From positions 1 to 13,778 of the forward strand of contig JAOXYB010036162.1 of NCBI GenBank assembly GCA_028565635.1: 13,778 bases of DNA, given 5' to 3'. Below are positions 1 through 7,261 of this stretch, in pieces. The DNA comes from Phoronis ovalis. Taxonomy: Eukaryota > Phoronida > Phoronidae. Positions within the stretch are counted from its first letter, which is position 1; each line of letters begins with the position of its first letter. Below the pieces are notes generated by a model. The model was given only the letters and a program-made list of their open reading frames with translations, was not told where the DNA came from and searched no databases. The position numbers and the translations under genes were made by a program.

Positions 1-105
1 AGCTGCAAGTCCAAAGCTGGCCTAACCAACCACATGAAGACCCACAAATAGAAGAATTCTCCTGATGAATACTCATATGTCGAAACGACGGGAGACTCCA
101 ACAAA
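1..105 (+). mobile_element. 3' end of a non-LTR (LINE) retrotransposon, fragment
   Basis: The first 51 bases read as SCKSKAGLTNHMKTHK and then a stop at 49-51. A single Cys/His finger of the form C-x-S-K-A-G-L-x-x-H-x(3)-H just before the stop is a common ending of the reverse-transcriptase ORF in invertebrate LINEs. The bases after the stop, up to about 105, would be the element's short 3' UTR, and family S repeat sequence begins immediately after. Everything 5' lies outside the window, so integrity and clade cannot be judged. The link to LINEs rests on the motif alone. Confidence 0.6.
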
Positions 106-690
106 CACCCTGTATCAAATATGAAGGTGATCAGATGAAAACAAGCAGTTATTGTGAGACAAAAAGTGTTACATATAAAAAATGTCGAAGATTTGGATCG
201 GTATTTGACCCATTTCTCAAGGTCACTTTAAAATGTCACCTAACCTATTACGTCAAGCAACCTATAGCCTTTTTTAATCCACCTTTGAACCGTCTAGACA
301 ATGCTTTGTTTTTATGGTATGTGACGTAATATAACATGCCCTGTCGGGAACAAACGTGACCTACAGTCGGCTATTTTTGAAGTAAAAAATTTACCATACT
401 TGTCCTTTGACCTGCATTTTCCCTGTATCAAATGTGAAGCTGATCGGATAAAAACTCAAGCAGTTATTGCGAGATAAAATAAGTTCTACACACAATGAAA
501 AATGTTGAAATTTAAAATCGTTGTTTGACCCACTCTTCAAGGTCGTTCTAAAATGTCACCTACCGCATTAGGCCCACCACCAGTCTATGGCCTTTGTGAA
601 TCCACCTCCGAATGGCCCAGTCAAAGTTCCGTCTTTCCTCGAACTCATGCAAAGTAACATGCTTTCTCGGGAACAAAATTATAAACGACA
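106..690 (+). repeat. Two tandem units of dispersed repeat family S
   Basis: Two head-to-tail units share ordered landmarks: CCCTGTATCAAAT at 108 and 421 (period 313), then a GCAGTTATTG(T/C)GAGA block, a TTGACCCA...CTCAAGGTC block, AAAATGTCACCTA, an AATCCACCT block, and CGGGAACAAA at 345 and 668. The same landmarks recur in the same orientation at 10610-11800 and 12590-13645. Short ORFs crossing the units are not conserved between them, so I treat the units as non-coding. No terminal repeats or target duplications were seen. Confidence 0.8.
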
Positions 691-816
691 CTGTTATGGC
701 TAGACAACGACGCATAGCCTATGACATATGCCCATGCAATATGTAAGATAGGCATAAAAACTGTTTAGGGTAAATTCTGCTAATAATTCGATAACAGGAT
801 CATTGAAATGTAAACC

Positions 817-859
817 ATACACACACAGACACACACACACCAACCCCCACACCCACCCA
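817..859. repeat. CA-rich microsatellite
   Basis: An imperfect (CA)n run is broken by single G or T bases and passes into a C-rich stretch (CCAACCCCCACACCCACCC). It is simple sequence with no sign of function. Confidence 0.85.
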
Positions 860-861
860 GT

Positions 862-1324
862 TAGACAAAAGTGTATTAAATTAGCTTGCATGATTTCTTC
901 TGTATATTAACAGATTAACATTGTCTTGGTATCGTAGAACACATCTAAACTTCAGCACACCTATTTTAACCCCTTGTATCTTTCTGGAACATTATACCTA
1001 TAATAATAGAATAGGTTTTGGAAATATTGTTGCAGAAAATTTTGATAACATCAAAAGCAAGGTCATTTTTTAAATTTGGAATGGCCTACTTAACAGAAAA
1101 TGAATTTGAAGAAACAGAAAGATTCCAAGTTCCATCACAGCCCAGTTTTATAACATGTATGTCATGTATATCATAACAGGTAATATCATTCATGGAATAT
1201 ACTATTATTTTACATACATTATCTTTTACAACTGCTAAAAGCTTGTAAAGTGAACTTGATTTTTTTCTAACATAATCATTCATTCTCATTCATACTGACT
1301 TTTAGGGTGGAGAACACATCAAGC
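862..1324. other. AT-rich stretch without a recognisable gene
   Basis: No coding exon, RNA gene or clear repeat could be supported. A 67-codon antisense ORF at 1086-1289 has low-complexity, AT-driven composition. Its one suggestive piece (CDGTWN) is too short to assign. Confidence 0.5.
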
Positions 1325-1564
1325 TTATAAACATTCCTTCCACACTATGTCTAGATTATCTTTGAAGCTGTTACCTGATGTGGAGCCTGATTTAGGTAAC
1401 AAATTCCACGATTCAACAGGTCTAAATGAGAAATGCTGATGGCTTGCGGTCCTACAATGTCTGGTTTTGGGCTTAAACGGGTCACCTACAGTGCTTTCAC
1501 TTTCATCTAGGCATAATAACTGATATTTGCTTTTTCTGGTGCAGAATAAGGAGAATTGTTGCAA
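1325..1564 (-). mobile_element. 3' end of a LINE reverse-transcriptase ORF, dead fragment
   Basis: The antisense reading ends ...SHQHFSFRPVESWNLLPK, then GNSFKDNLDIVWKECL and a stop at 1325-1327. The pattern (H/R)xxFSxRxVxxWNxLPxxV...SxNSFKxxLDxxW is the typical C-terminus of CR1/jockey-like reverse-transcriptase ORFs. Only about the last 60-80 residues are present. Further upstream on the minus strand (past about 1564) the same frame meets a stop and the similarity is lost, so this is a 5'-truncated, inactive copy. It points the opposite way to the LINE tail at 1-105, so the two are separate insertions. Confidence 0.75.
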
Positions 1565-2121
1565 TTTTTGTTAACTTCTCACTACGGAAATCTACAGGGT
1601 CTGGTTGTATACCTTCAATATGCCATCTATCTTTGATGAACTGAGGTGACAATGTCACTGCATAGTTTGCACCAACTAGGGCAGTGAAAAGTTTGTTTTT
1701 TTATAGATGCTGCATCTACATACTCATATGATCTGCATATTAGTGAAAGGGTTTTACTTGCTTTATTTATTTGCTTCTCGATCAATATAACCATTTTATA
1801 TATTCTGCTTCCACTTTCTTACAGATTATCACTTGTGAAAGTTTTCCAAGGGGCCATAATTTCAATGCCAAAAAGCTCTTATTATAGAGGCAATTTTCAC
1901 AAAATGTTGCTAGGGCTTGCTTTCAGAAAAATATGGTATAAATTTCAGTGATGCTAGTTTATAGCAGACTATTTATTACTAACTAACATGAATTTCTAGG
2001 AAATATTGTTGTACAAAATATTTCCAAAATATAATTTTAATTTTTAAATGTTTATATTAGACTATGTAGGTCTCTTACACAATCAGATTTGTTAAATTGC
2101 ATCACATGTCAGCCCGTGAGA
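1565..2121. other. Intergenic or intronic stretch without a recognisable gene
   Basis: The stretch is AT-rich. A strong pyrimidine tract with CTTACAG ends near 1825, but all downstream frames close quickly and no donor follows, so no exon is called. The phrase CAAGGGGCCATAATTTCAA near 1847 resembles a motif common in repeats of marine invertebrates. That is an impression from memory. Confidence 0.4.
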
Positions 2122-2206
2122 ATCCTATAATGGATCATTAAAAGTTATAATGGATCGCTATGAAAGTTATAATAGATCGCATTGAAAGTTATAATGGATC
2201 TCTCAT
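2122..2206 (+). repeat. 22-base tandem repeat, about 4 imperfect copies
   Basis: The core AAAGTTATAATGGATCGC(A/T)TG recurs with a spacing of about 22 bases, for example at 2140, 2163 and 2185, with a degenerate first copy at 2123. Each copy carries TTATAATGGATC or a one-base variant. A relic, AAAAGTTATAACAGGCAAGATC, lies at about 2516. No function is evident. Confidence 0.85.
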
Positions 2207-3264
2207 GCTTTACCATTCTTGTGCTGCTTTGAAAGTCATATAAACTGGTACACCTCGGTTGTGAAGCCTAAATTTTTAACTTTTTACAGGTATACATATA
2301 TTTTGTTCTATAATGTTTTGTAAAATTTTCACATTTAACTTGAAAGCTAGTTATTACAATTTCATGATAAAACAGAAAATGGCCCAACCTGCGATAGCCA
2401 TGCGCAGTTAGGCAGATGCCAGCATAAGAATAAATTTTACTCATGTGGTCTAATATAAAGATTAATAGGACGTTTCTTGCCCATTATGGAGATATAACAG
2501 GTCTTGAAGGATTAAAAAGTTATAACAGGCAAGATCCTAGGTCGAGCCCATTATAATTATCTCTATAAAGGACTTGGAACTCCCTATTAACTTCAATGTA
2601 ATGACTGATGTAAGTTTAAAAATAAAATATATTCTTAGGCCAGACAAATTTGAATTATTAGGCCAGACAAATTATTTAAAAATTGTTTAACGGACAAAAG
2701 CCCTCAAAAACTGTGTTGCTTTTTTAAGAAAAATGTATTTAACAGCGAGATCTCTTAAAAACTGAGTAGGTAGGTTTTTTTTTAAAGTGTTAAATGGGTA
2801 AATAGTCAAATTCACCCAACATGTATTTTTTGCATTTAATCATTTTGCATCTGCTTTCTTTGTAATGTTGTCTCTTTGAGAATCAACAACTCAAGAATGT
2901 CCTTTATAGCTAGATGATGTAGTTTAGATTGCTGCAACATCAAGGGACACTTGTCACAACTTGATGTGAACTAAAATGATAAACAGTATTGTCCATGGAT
3001 ATTACTTTCATTTAAAGTGTAATATTGAAGCAAAAAAGTTCAATATTAGATACATTAAAACAAAATATTCAAGTGTATGAAGATACAAATTTCTTTTATT
3101 AAGTAACAACTCACTATATAATACATGTGCTTTGCTAAAGCAGAATCAATTTTACTTTTTTCATAAAAATCCAATAGGCATATTTAACTGAACGTGTACA
3201 GCTAAAAACCTGAAAACAGATCAGCAGTGAATTCTCTAAACATATAAACACGTTATTAATACAA
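2207..3264. other. AT-rich stretch left of the duplication
   Basis: No coding exon could be supported. The sequence TTAGGCCAGACAAATT occurs twice in a row near 2635-2673. Followed by TTAAAAATTGTTTAA, it is an inverted relative of the block that precedes both coiled-coil exons (about 3915-3945 and 6685-6715). The right end (about 3100-3264) would be the 3' flank of the antisense ORF in copy 1 and is the only copy of that flank. Confidence 0.5.
3095..3100 (-). terminator. Possible polyadenylation signal for the antisense gene (copy 1)
   Basis: TTTATT on the + strand is AATAAA on the minus strand, about 200 bases beyond the antisense stop at 3296. The hexamer is frequent by chance in AT-rich DNA. 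It matters only because copy 2 lacks this flank, having been joined to the ZU5 exon instead. Confidence 0.25.
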
Positions 3265-3295
3265 ATGATATCATTATAAAGTATAGCATCCGCAG

Positions 3296-3765
3296 TCAAA
3301 GATGGGCCATCTTTTTCTGGGGCGTTGAACGAGCAGCTAAATTCTTACTGCTTTCCATAAGAATATCAAACACCGATTTAGCGTTGTCAATTGTCTCCTG
3401 CACACATTCAACTTTGCAATCACATGAAACTGTAAATTCAACAGTATCTGTTTTGAACTGGTGACTCACCGCCATCGGCATTGACGAACTTCCATTTTTA
3501 TATAAGCTAGTACTACTGATATGAACAGAGATAAAAGGTCATCTCCGCTTCTCCGACTATTCTCAAACACATCACCGAATGTGCTCTGACTGCTGAATGG
3601 TCCTGCACCTGTCTTGGAATGATTATTTGTCCTTTCTTGGTGCAACATACTGCAGAAACAGTTCCACACTAGCCATATTTGAGTGCCTTTTCAATCAAAT
3701 ATCTCGAAGCCACTTGCCAAGCCGTTTCAAAACACCGCGAGTAATTGCGCGAGTTGAGCAGCCAT
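3296..3765 (-). pseudogene. Broken copy of the antisense small gene (copy 1)
   Basis: This matches the 170-codon antisense ORF at 6010-6522. The start ATG (3765-3763) and its context are shared, but the first frame stops after 12 codons. Against copy 2 I count an extra base in the GC-rich start (about 3736-3757), a missing base near 3650, a missing base near 3534, and a missing base near 3315. Two blocks keep clear similarity: HQERTNNHSKTGAGPF, and HQFKTDTVEFTVSCDCK through to NLAARSTPQK, the latter ending at 3296. I do not recognise the family. Copy 1 keeps the original 3' flank, which copy 2 lost. Confidence 0.65.
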
Positions 3766-4049
3766 TTAAATCACACAAGCAACGCATGAATTTGCGAAAG
3801 TTTATTTGTTTATGTTCACAGGATTCGAATGGGGATTTGAGTAATCAAGTGGTCAGGCCTGCTAAACAATTTTTTTTTAAATTTAGAAATGAAAAATTTG
3901 ATGCGGTTGCACTCATTAAACAATTAATCAAATTTGTCTGGCCTTACTTAATTTTTTCTGTTTGGCAATCACATGCAAATATATCCAACCATGTTGAAAT
4001 AATGTTGAATTTAAAATTTCAATTGATTCATCAAGTACTTATATTACAG

Positions 4050-4304
4050 AGAAGCTGGGGAAGATGCCGGAAGAGGCTTTGAGGAGCAGTCTAGAACAGA
4101 CAAACCTGGAAAGGGAAGAGGAGCTGCATTTTGAAGAGGGCAGGGAGCCGGAACAGAAGAAGCTGAAACATGAGCTGGAACAGCATAAACAAAGGTTGGA
4201 ACAGTTATCGAAAATGTTGGCACAGAATCTGCCACAGGAGCGGAAACAGAAGCTGGAACAGCAGATACAGTCAATGGAGCAGAAGAACACGATAGTGCTG
4301 AAAG
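4050..4304 (+). CDS. Coiled-coil exon A of the ZU5-domain gene (internal exon)
   Basis: The exon runs from an acceptor (TATATTACAG, ending 4049) to a donor (AAAG|GTAAGA, GT at 4305). It is 255 bases, 1-1 phase: two bases finish a split codon, then 84 full codons, then one base. The peptide is dominated by Glu, Gln, Lys and Leu (EQKKLKHELEQHKQRLEQL, then ERKQKLEQQIQSMEQK) with Leu or Met at heptad-like spacing, so a long coiled-coil helix is predicted, probably for oligomerisation. An ATG at 4064 is in frame but internal. I see no promoter or upstream exon, so the gene's start is unknown. Exon B is a paralogue made by the tandem duplication, and A can splice in phase to B, to the broken ZU5 exon or to the full ZU5 exon. 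A second AG two bases into the exon is a less likely acceptor. Confidence 0.75.
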
Positions 4305-4489
4305 GTAAGACAACAGAAATAAGGGGCGTATTGGTAGTTGTAGGAAATAATTACCCTAGATACACACACCTCTAAAATATCAGTCATTGCATCTACCAGT
4401 AAAGCAGTATTATTTGGTATGGTTGAAATATCGAATAGTTAAGCCTAAGTTAGACCATTGTTACTGTTTAAATAAAAATTCCTAACAAA

Positions 4490-4633
4490 CCTGCACTACA
4501 TTTTTTTTATACAAAATACATGTTTTCTGAAACTTTAACATTCATGCTATGCCATGGTGGCATTTTTAGACTTGTATGTGCAAAGCATGAAATTTAATCA
4601 ACGTTTTATGACACCTCATAAAAATCATAAAGC
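4490..4633. repeat. Single arm of the inverted repeat found complete in copy 2
   Basis: This matches 7262-7410, the outer left arm of the long inverted repeat in copy 2 (shared blocks include TTTTCTGAAACTTTAACAT and GACTTGTATGTGCAAAG). The inner arm, loop and right arm are absent here. Similarity stops at CATAAAAATCATAA, where the hairpin element at 4634 begins. Confidence 0.7.
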
Positions 4634-4815
4634 CTTGTTCGCACGGAAATAAATAATTAAACTCACATGCAAGATAATCAACCATTTTTTACGTCGCGTG
4701 AACACTTGTGAGATTAATCCTGAACGATAAATTTGTTATTTTTAATCCACCAAAGGAGGTGGATTGAAAATAAAAATAGCAATTATTCGTGCTTGCTTAT
4801 GCCGTGTGAACAGCT
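4634..4815. mobile_element. Hairpin-forming MITE-like element
   Basis: The ends are imperfect inverted repeats: CCTTGTTCGCACGGAAATAA near 4635 against TTATGCCGTGTGAACAGCTGG near 4795-4815. The centre has a strong stem, TGTTATTTTTAATCCACC against GGTGGATTGAAAATAAAAATAGCA, around a very short loop (about 4734-4788). No ORF is present. TTCGCACGG/CCGTGTGAAC ends are a common theme of short non-autonomous elements in marine invertebrates. I could not identify a target duplication, so superfamily is open. It sits exactly where copies 1 and 2 stop matching. Confidence 0.65.
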
Positions 4816-5099
4816 GGACGATTTACTTTGAAAGATAAACATTGACAGAAAAACATGAAGTGGTCCAAAGTCAATACCAAATCACTAATCACAATTTGGG
4901 GAGACGATATGATTCTTAATATTTTCCTTCTTCTCATATGGCCTTCATGACATCTTGCCGCCTTTGCTTTGTGATTCTTTTACAAAGAAACGCACATGTA
5001 TGGTATTAGAGTCTCCATTTTGCACATGGAATGTTTCATGTAAACAAACTATAGCGCATGTGCGTACAACATGTAGATCAGCTGGGAAGAATTTTCAAT
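4816..5099. other. Unique intronic stretch in copy 1
   Basis: It has no counterpart in copy 2 and no exon or repeat that I can support. It contains a near-palindromic GCGCATGTGCG at 5054-5064. Confidence 0.4.
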
Positions 5100-5560
5100 C
5101 GCAATTGAGAATATATCAGTGCTAAAAGTAATTTATTGATCTACCAATTTTTACTAAGCATGGATATGATACATGAAGGTCAAATTTCTAAAATTGCTCA
5201 AAATGTTCAAAAATGATGGACTCAAGTTACAACGAAGTAATTTTGATGACCTTTGATAATATTTTGATATTAAAAGGTGAGTTTTACTTTTTGGCATCTT
5301 TTCAAGTAATTTATTGATCTTCTAATTTTCACTAAGATATATCCTGAAGACATTTCCAGTTATATACTTGAAGTGTGTCATCACCAGGGTAGATAATTGC
5401 TGAACTTGGGGTCAAAAGGTCATTTGGAGGACAAAGATTAAATTTCTAAAATTGCTCGAAATGCTCCAAAATGATGGCATTAAGTTATAAAAAGGTAATT
5501 GCGATGACCTTTGACAAAATTAGGTATTAAAAAGATCAAATTAATTTTAAGCATATTTTC
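5100..5560 (+). repeat. Intronic repeat family R, copy 1 array
   Basis: About two partial head-to-tail units. Landmarks per unit: GGTCAAATTTCTAAAATTGCTC, AAAATGATGG..TCAAGTTA, TGATGACCTTTGA, GTAATTTATTGATCTTC, TTTTCACTAAGATATATC, and GGGTAGAT.ATTG. They recur at about 5121 and 5305, and in copy 2 at 7915-9060. All face the same way. Each unit carries several AGGTCA-like half-sites. Confidence 0.75.
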
Positions 5561-5639
5561 AATCAAGTTTATGGAGGCAACATGCTGCATGTCGTAACGT
5601 GTAGTTCAACAGGCTTGTAATTTGATATATGACTGTCTC

Positions 5640-5870
5640 AGTCGGGAGAGTTGAACTTGAGGTCAAAAGATCATCTAGAGGTCAAAGTTCAAAATCACAA
5701 AATGGCATAAAATTTTCATAAAACAGCTTTTTAAAGGTCATCAAAAGGTCAAGGGGAATGTTTTGAGGTCAAAAGTCCCAAAACAATGAATTTGTAATTA
5801 GCTGAAAAGTTCAAAAATGATTTTGAAAGGTCATTTAAAGGTCATGTAATGCTCAAAAACCAATAGAAGC
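5640..5870 (+). repeat. AGGTCA-rich block before the broken ZU5 exon
   Basis: The motif (A/G)AGGTCA or close variants recurs roughly every 10-40 bases (GAGGTCAAAAGATCA, GAGGTCAAAG, AAGGTCATCAAAAGGTCAAGG, AAGGTCATTTAAAGGTCATG). The block is repeated at 9120-9350 in copy 2. Such spacing resembles nuclear-receptor half-sites, but no functional evidence exists in the sequence. Confidence 0.6.
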
Positions 5871-5915
5871 AACCCTGCCTTTGCAAAAAAGTTATCTAGA
5901 TATTTATGTTTTCAG

Positions 5916-6034
5916 TGTGGACATCTGAGCCGATAGGTCTAGATGGGGGAGAGCTGAATTGCAACATTGTTACTATAACAGTTGGCAAAGGTAGCATCAT
6001 GAATATAGTTCACTTACAAATGATATCATTATAA
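5916..6034 (+). pseudogene. Truncated ZU5 exon with in-frame stop (possible poison exon)
   Basis: The acceptor TATGTTTTCAG ends at 5915 and the exon begins in the same phase as the full ZU5 exon. It encodes WTSEPIGLDGGELNCN, then VTITVGKGSIMNIVHLQ, closely matching residues 2-35 of the complete domain. Similarity ends at CACTTACAA (6019), the duplication join. Reading on gives MISL and TAA at 6032-6034. Only the first strand or two of a ZU5 fold remain, so this cannot make a domain. Exon A could splice to it in frame (G + TG), giving a coiled-coil protein that ends after this stub, or a transcript targeted by nonsense-mediated decay. No donor was recognised, so inclusion would need a terminal exon or a donor in the antisense ORF region. 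Confidence 0.8.
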
Positions 6035-6522
6035 AGTTTGGCGTCCACAGTCAGAGATAGGCAATCTTCTTTCTGGGGCATTGTACGAGCAGCTAAGTTC
6101 TTACTGCTTTCCATAAGAATATTAAAGACCGATTTAGCGTTGTCAATTGTCTCCTGCACACCTTCAGCTTTGCAATCACATAAAACTATAAAATCAACAG
6201 TATCTGTTTTGAACTGGTGACCCACCACTATCAGCATTGACGAAATTCCACTTTTATTTAAGCTAGTACTACTGATATGAATGGATATGAAAAGGTCATC
6301 TTTGCTTCTCCGAACACTATCAAACACATTACCGAATGTGCTCTGAGTGCCGAATGGTCCTGTACCTGTCTTGGAATGATTATTTGTCCTTTCTTGGTGC
6401 AAAATACCTGCAGAAACAGTTCCACACTTGTTATATTTGAGTGCCTTTTCAATCAAATACCTTGAGGTCACTTGCCATGCCGTTTCAAAACACTGCAATA
6501 ATTTGCACAATTGAGCAGCCAT
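6010..6522 (-). CDS. Small antisense ORF, unknown function (170 aa, copy 2)
   Basis: The start ATG (6522-6520) has a good context (AAAATGGCTGC) that copy 1 shares. The N-terminal third (residues 1-35) looks helical (MAAQLCKLLQCFETAWQV). The middle, about residues 45-75, is polar (HQERTNNHSKTGTGPF). Residues 80-150 have alternating hydrophobics suggestive of strands and a final helix (SMLIVVGHQFKTDTVDFIVL, then VQETIDNAKSVFNILMES). I do not recognise the family. There is no signal peptide or clear membrane segment. The last 18 or so residues are doubtful: against copy 1 there is one extra base near 6070, and the final four codons cross the duplication join, so the native C-terminus and 3' UTR are lost here. 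It lies in an intron of the ZU5 gene. It may be a nested gene, a retained ORF in a decayed duplicate, or chance; an open frame where copy 1 has four indels favours recent coding. Confidence 0.5.
   Translation of the reverse strand: MAAQLCKLLQCFETAWQVTSRYLIEKALKYNKCGTVSAGILHQERTNNHSKTGTGPFGTQSTFGNVFDSVRRSKDDLFISIHISSTSLNKSGISSMLIVVGHQFKTDTVDFIVLCDCKAEGVQETIDNAKSVFNILMESSKNLAARTMPQKEDCLSLTVDAKLYNDIICK
6015..6019. other. Tandem-duplication junction (microhomology TACAA)
   Basis: TACAA is present at the left donor site (3260-3264), inside the full ZU5 exon (9505-9509) and once at the join. Left of the join the sequence follows the ZU5 exon; right of it (ATGATATCATTATAAAG) it follows 3265 onward. 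Confidence 0.85.
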
Positions 6523-6817
6523 TTTAAATCACACAAGCAACTCGAGGTTGTGTTTGCAGGATTCAAATGGGGATTTCAGTCCTTTGGATTAAAAATAAAC
6601 TACTCAAAACGCCAAAATCGAGTGTTTGGGGCAGTTAAACAAATTTTTTTTAAATGTAAAGTGAAAAATTTGATGTGGTCATGCCCATTAAACAATTAAT
6701 CAAATTTGTCTGGCCTTACTTAATTTTTTCTGTTTGGCAATCACATGCAAAATATTTAAAACCACCAAATATATCCAACCATGTTGAAATAATGTTCATC
6801 AAGTATTTATATTACAG

Positions 6818-7039
6818 AGAAGCAGGAAAAGGCTTTGAGGAGCATTCTAGAACAGCTGAATCAGGAGAAGGGACAGCAGGAACTGGAATGCGAGAAGCTG
6901 AAAAAGGATCTGGAGCAGAGGCAAGAACTAAAAGATGGTTTTGAAGTGATACAGATGTTAGGGAGAATAATGATAGCACCAGTGCGGATACTAGTGGACT
7001 TGATGATAAGGGGATCACAGTGGCTGAAGAACAAGATAG
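6818..7039 (+). CDS. Coiled-coil exon B of the ZU5-domain gene (internal exon)
   Basis: The acceptor TATATTACAG ends at 6817 and the donor is ATAG|GTAAGA (GT at 7040). The exon is 222 bases, again phase 1-1, with 73 full codons. The first half (KQEKALRSILEQLNQEK, then CEKLKKDLEQRQEL) is a coiled coil that aligns with exon A. The second half (about codons 40-73) is quite different: a hydrophobic, Arg-containing helix-like stretch (FEVIQMLGRIMIAPVRILVD, then LMIRGSQWLKNKI), possibly amphipathic or membrane-touching. Splicing to the ZU5 exon joins G + TA (Val) directly before WTSEQIGPDGG. It is 33 bases shorter than exon A, so the frame is kept. A and B could be used together or as alternatives. 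Confidence 0.75.
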
Positions 7040-7261
7040 GTAAGACAACAGAAATAGGATGGAATTGACAGCTTAAGGGGGAGTATGAGTGGTTGTAGGA
7101 ATAATTACCCCAGACACACACACATCTACACTATCAATCTAAAATAAAAATTGCAAGCAGTATCCACCAGTAAAGCAGTATTATTTGGTATGGTTACAAT
7201 ATCGAATAGTTAAGGCAAAGTTAGACCCTTGTTACTGTTTAAATAAAAATTCCTAACAAAT

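Larger units (their letters stand above)
3265..6019 (+). repeat. Tandem duplication, copy 1
   Basis: The unit holds, in order: the antisense ORF (broken), coiled-coil exon A, a hairpin element, the AGGTCA-rich intron and the first 104 bases of a ZU5 exon. The same order occurs in 6020-9509. Similarity to copy 2 starts at ATGATATC (3265), just after TACAA (3260-3264), and ends at the last TACAA of the ZU5 fragment (6015-6019). Parts that differ are the hairpin at 4634-4815 plus unique sequence to about 5100, which stand where copy 2 has the right arm of its inverted repeat. Confidence 0.9.

Noticed and set aside
1086-1289. 67-codon antisense ORF containing CDGTWN
   Set aside because: The motif resembles a transposase word, but the rest is AT-driven and no flanking transposon structure was found.
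1799-1826. Strong pyrimidine tract and CTTACAG acceptor
   Set aside because: All frames after it close within about 65 bases and no donor is near, so no exon is supported.
3597-4082. 161-codon + strand ORF ending in exon A
   Set aside because: It runs antisense to the broken small gene, then through intron and the exon A acceptor in another frame from the coiled coil. Copy 2 does not keep it open.
4044-4313. Two antisense ORFs (83 and 89 codons) opposite exon A, rich in Ser/Cys/Pro
   Set aside because: They are the reverse reading of a Glu/Gln/Lys-rich coiled-coil exon whose + strand has good splice sites and a paralogue. The same explains 6812-7121 on the minus strand.
5054-5064. GCGCATGTGCG, similar to an NRF1 site
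   Set aside because: A single match with no nearby promoter or transcript start, and absent from copy 2.
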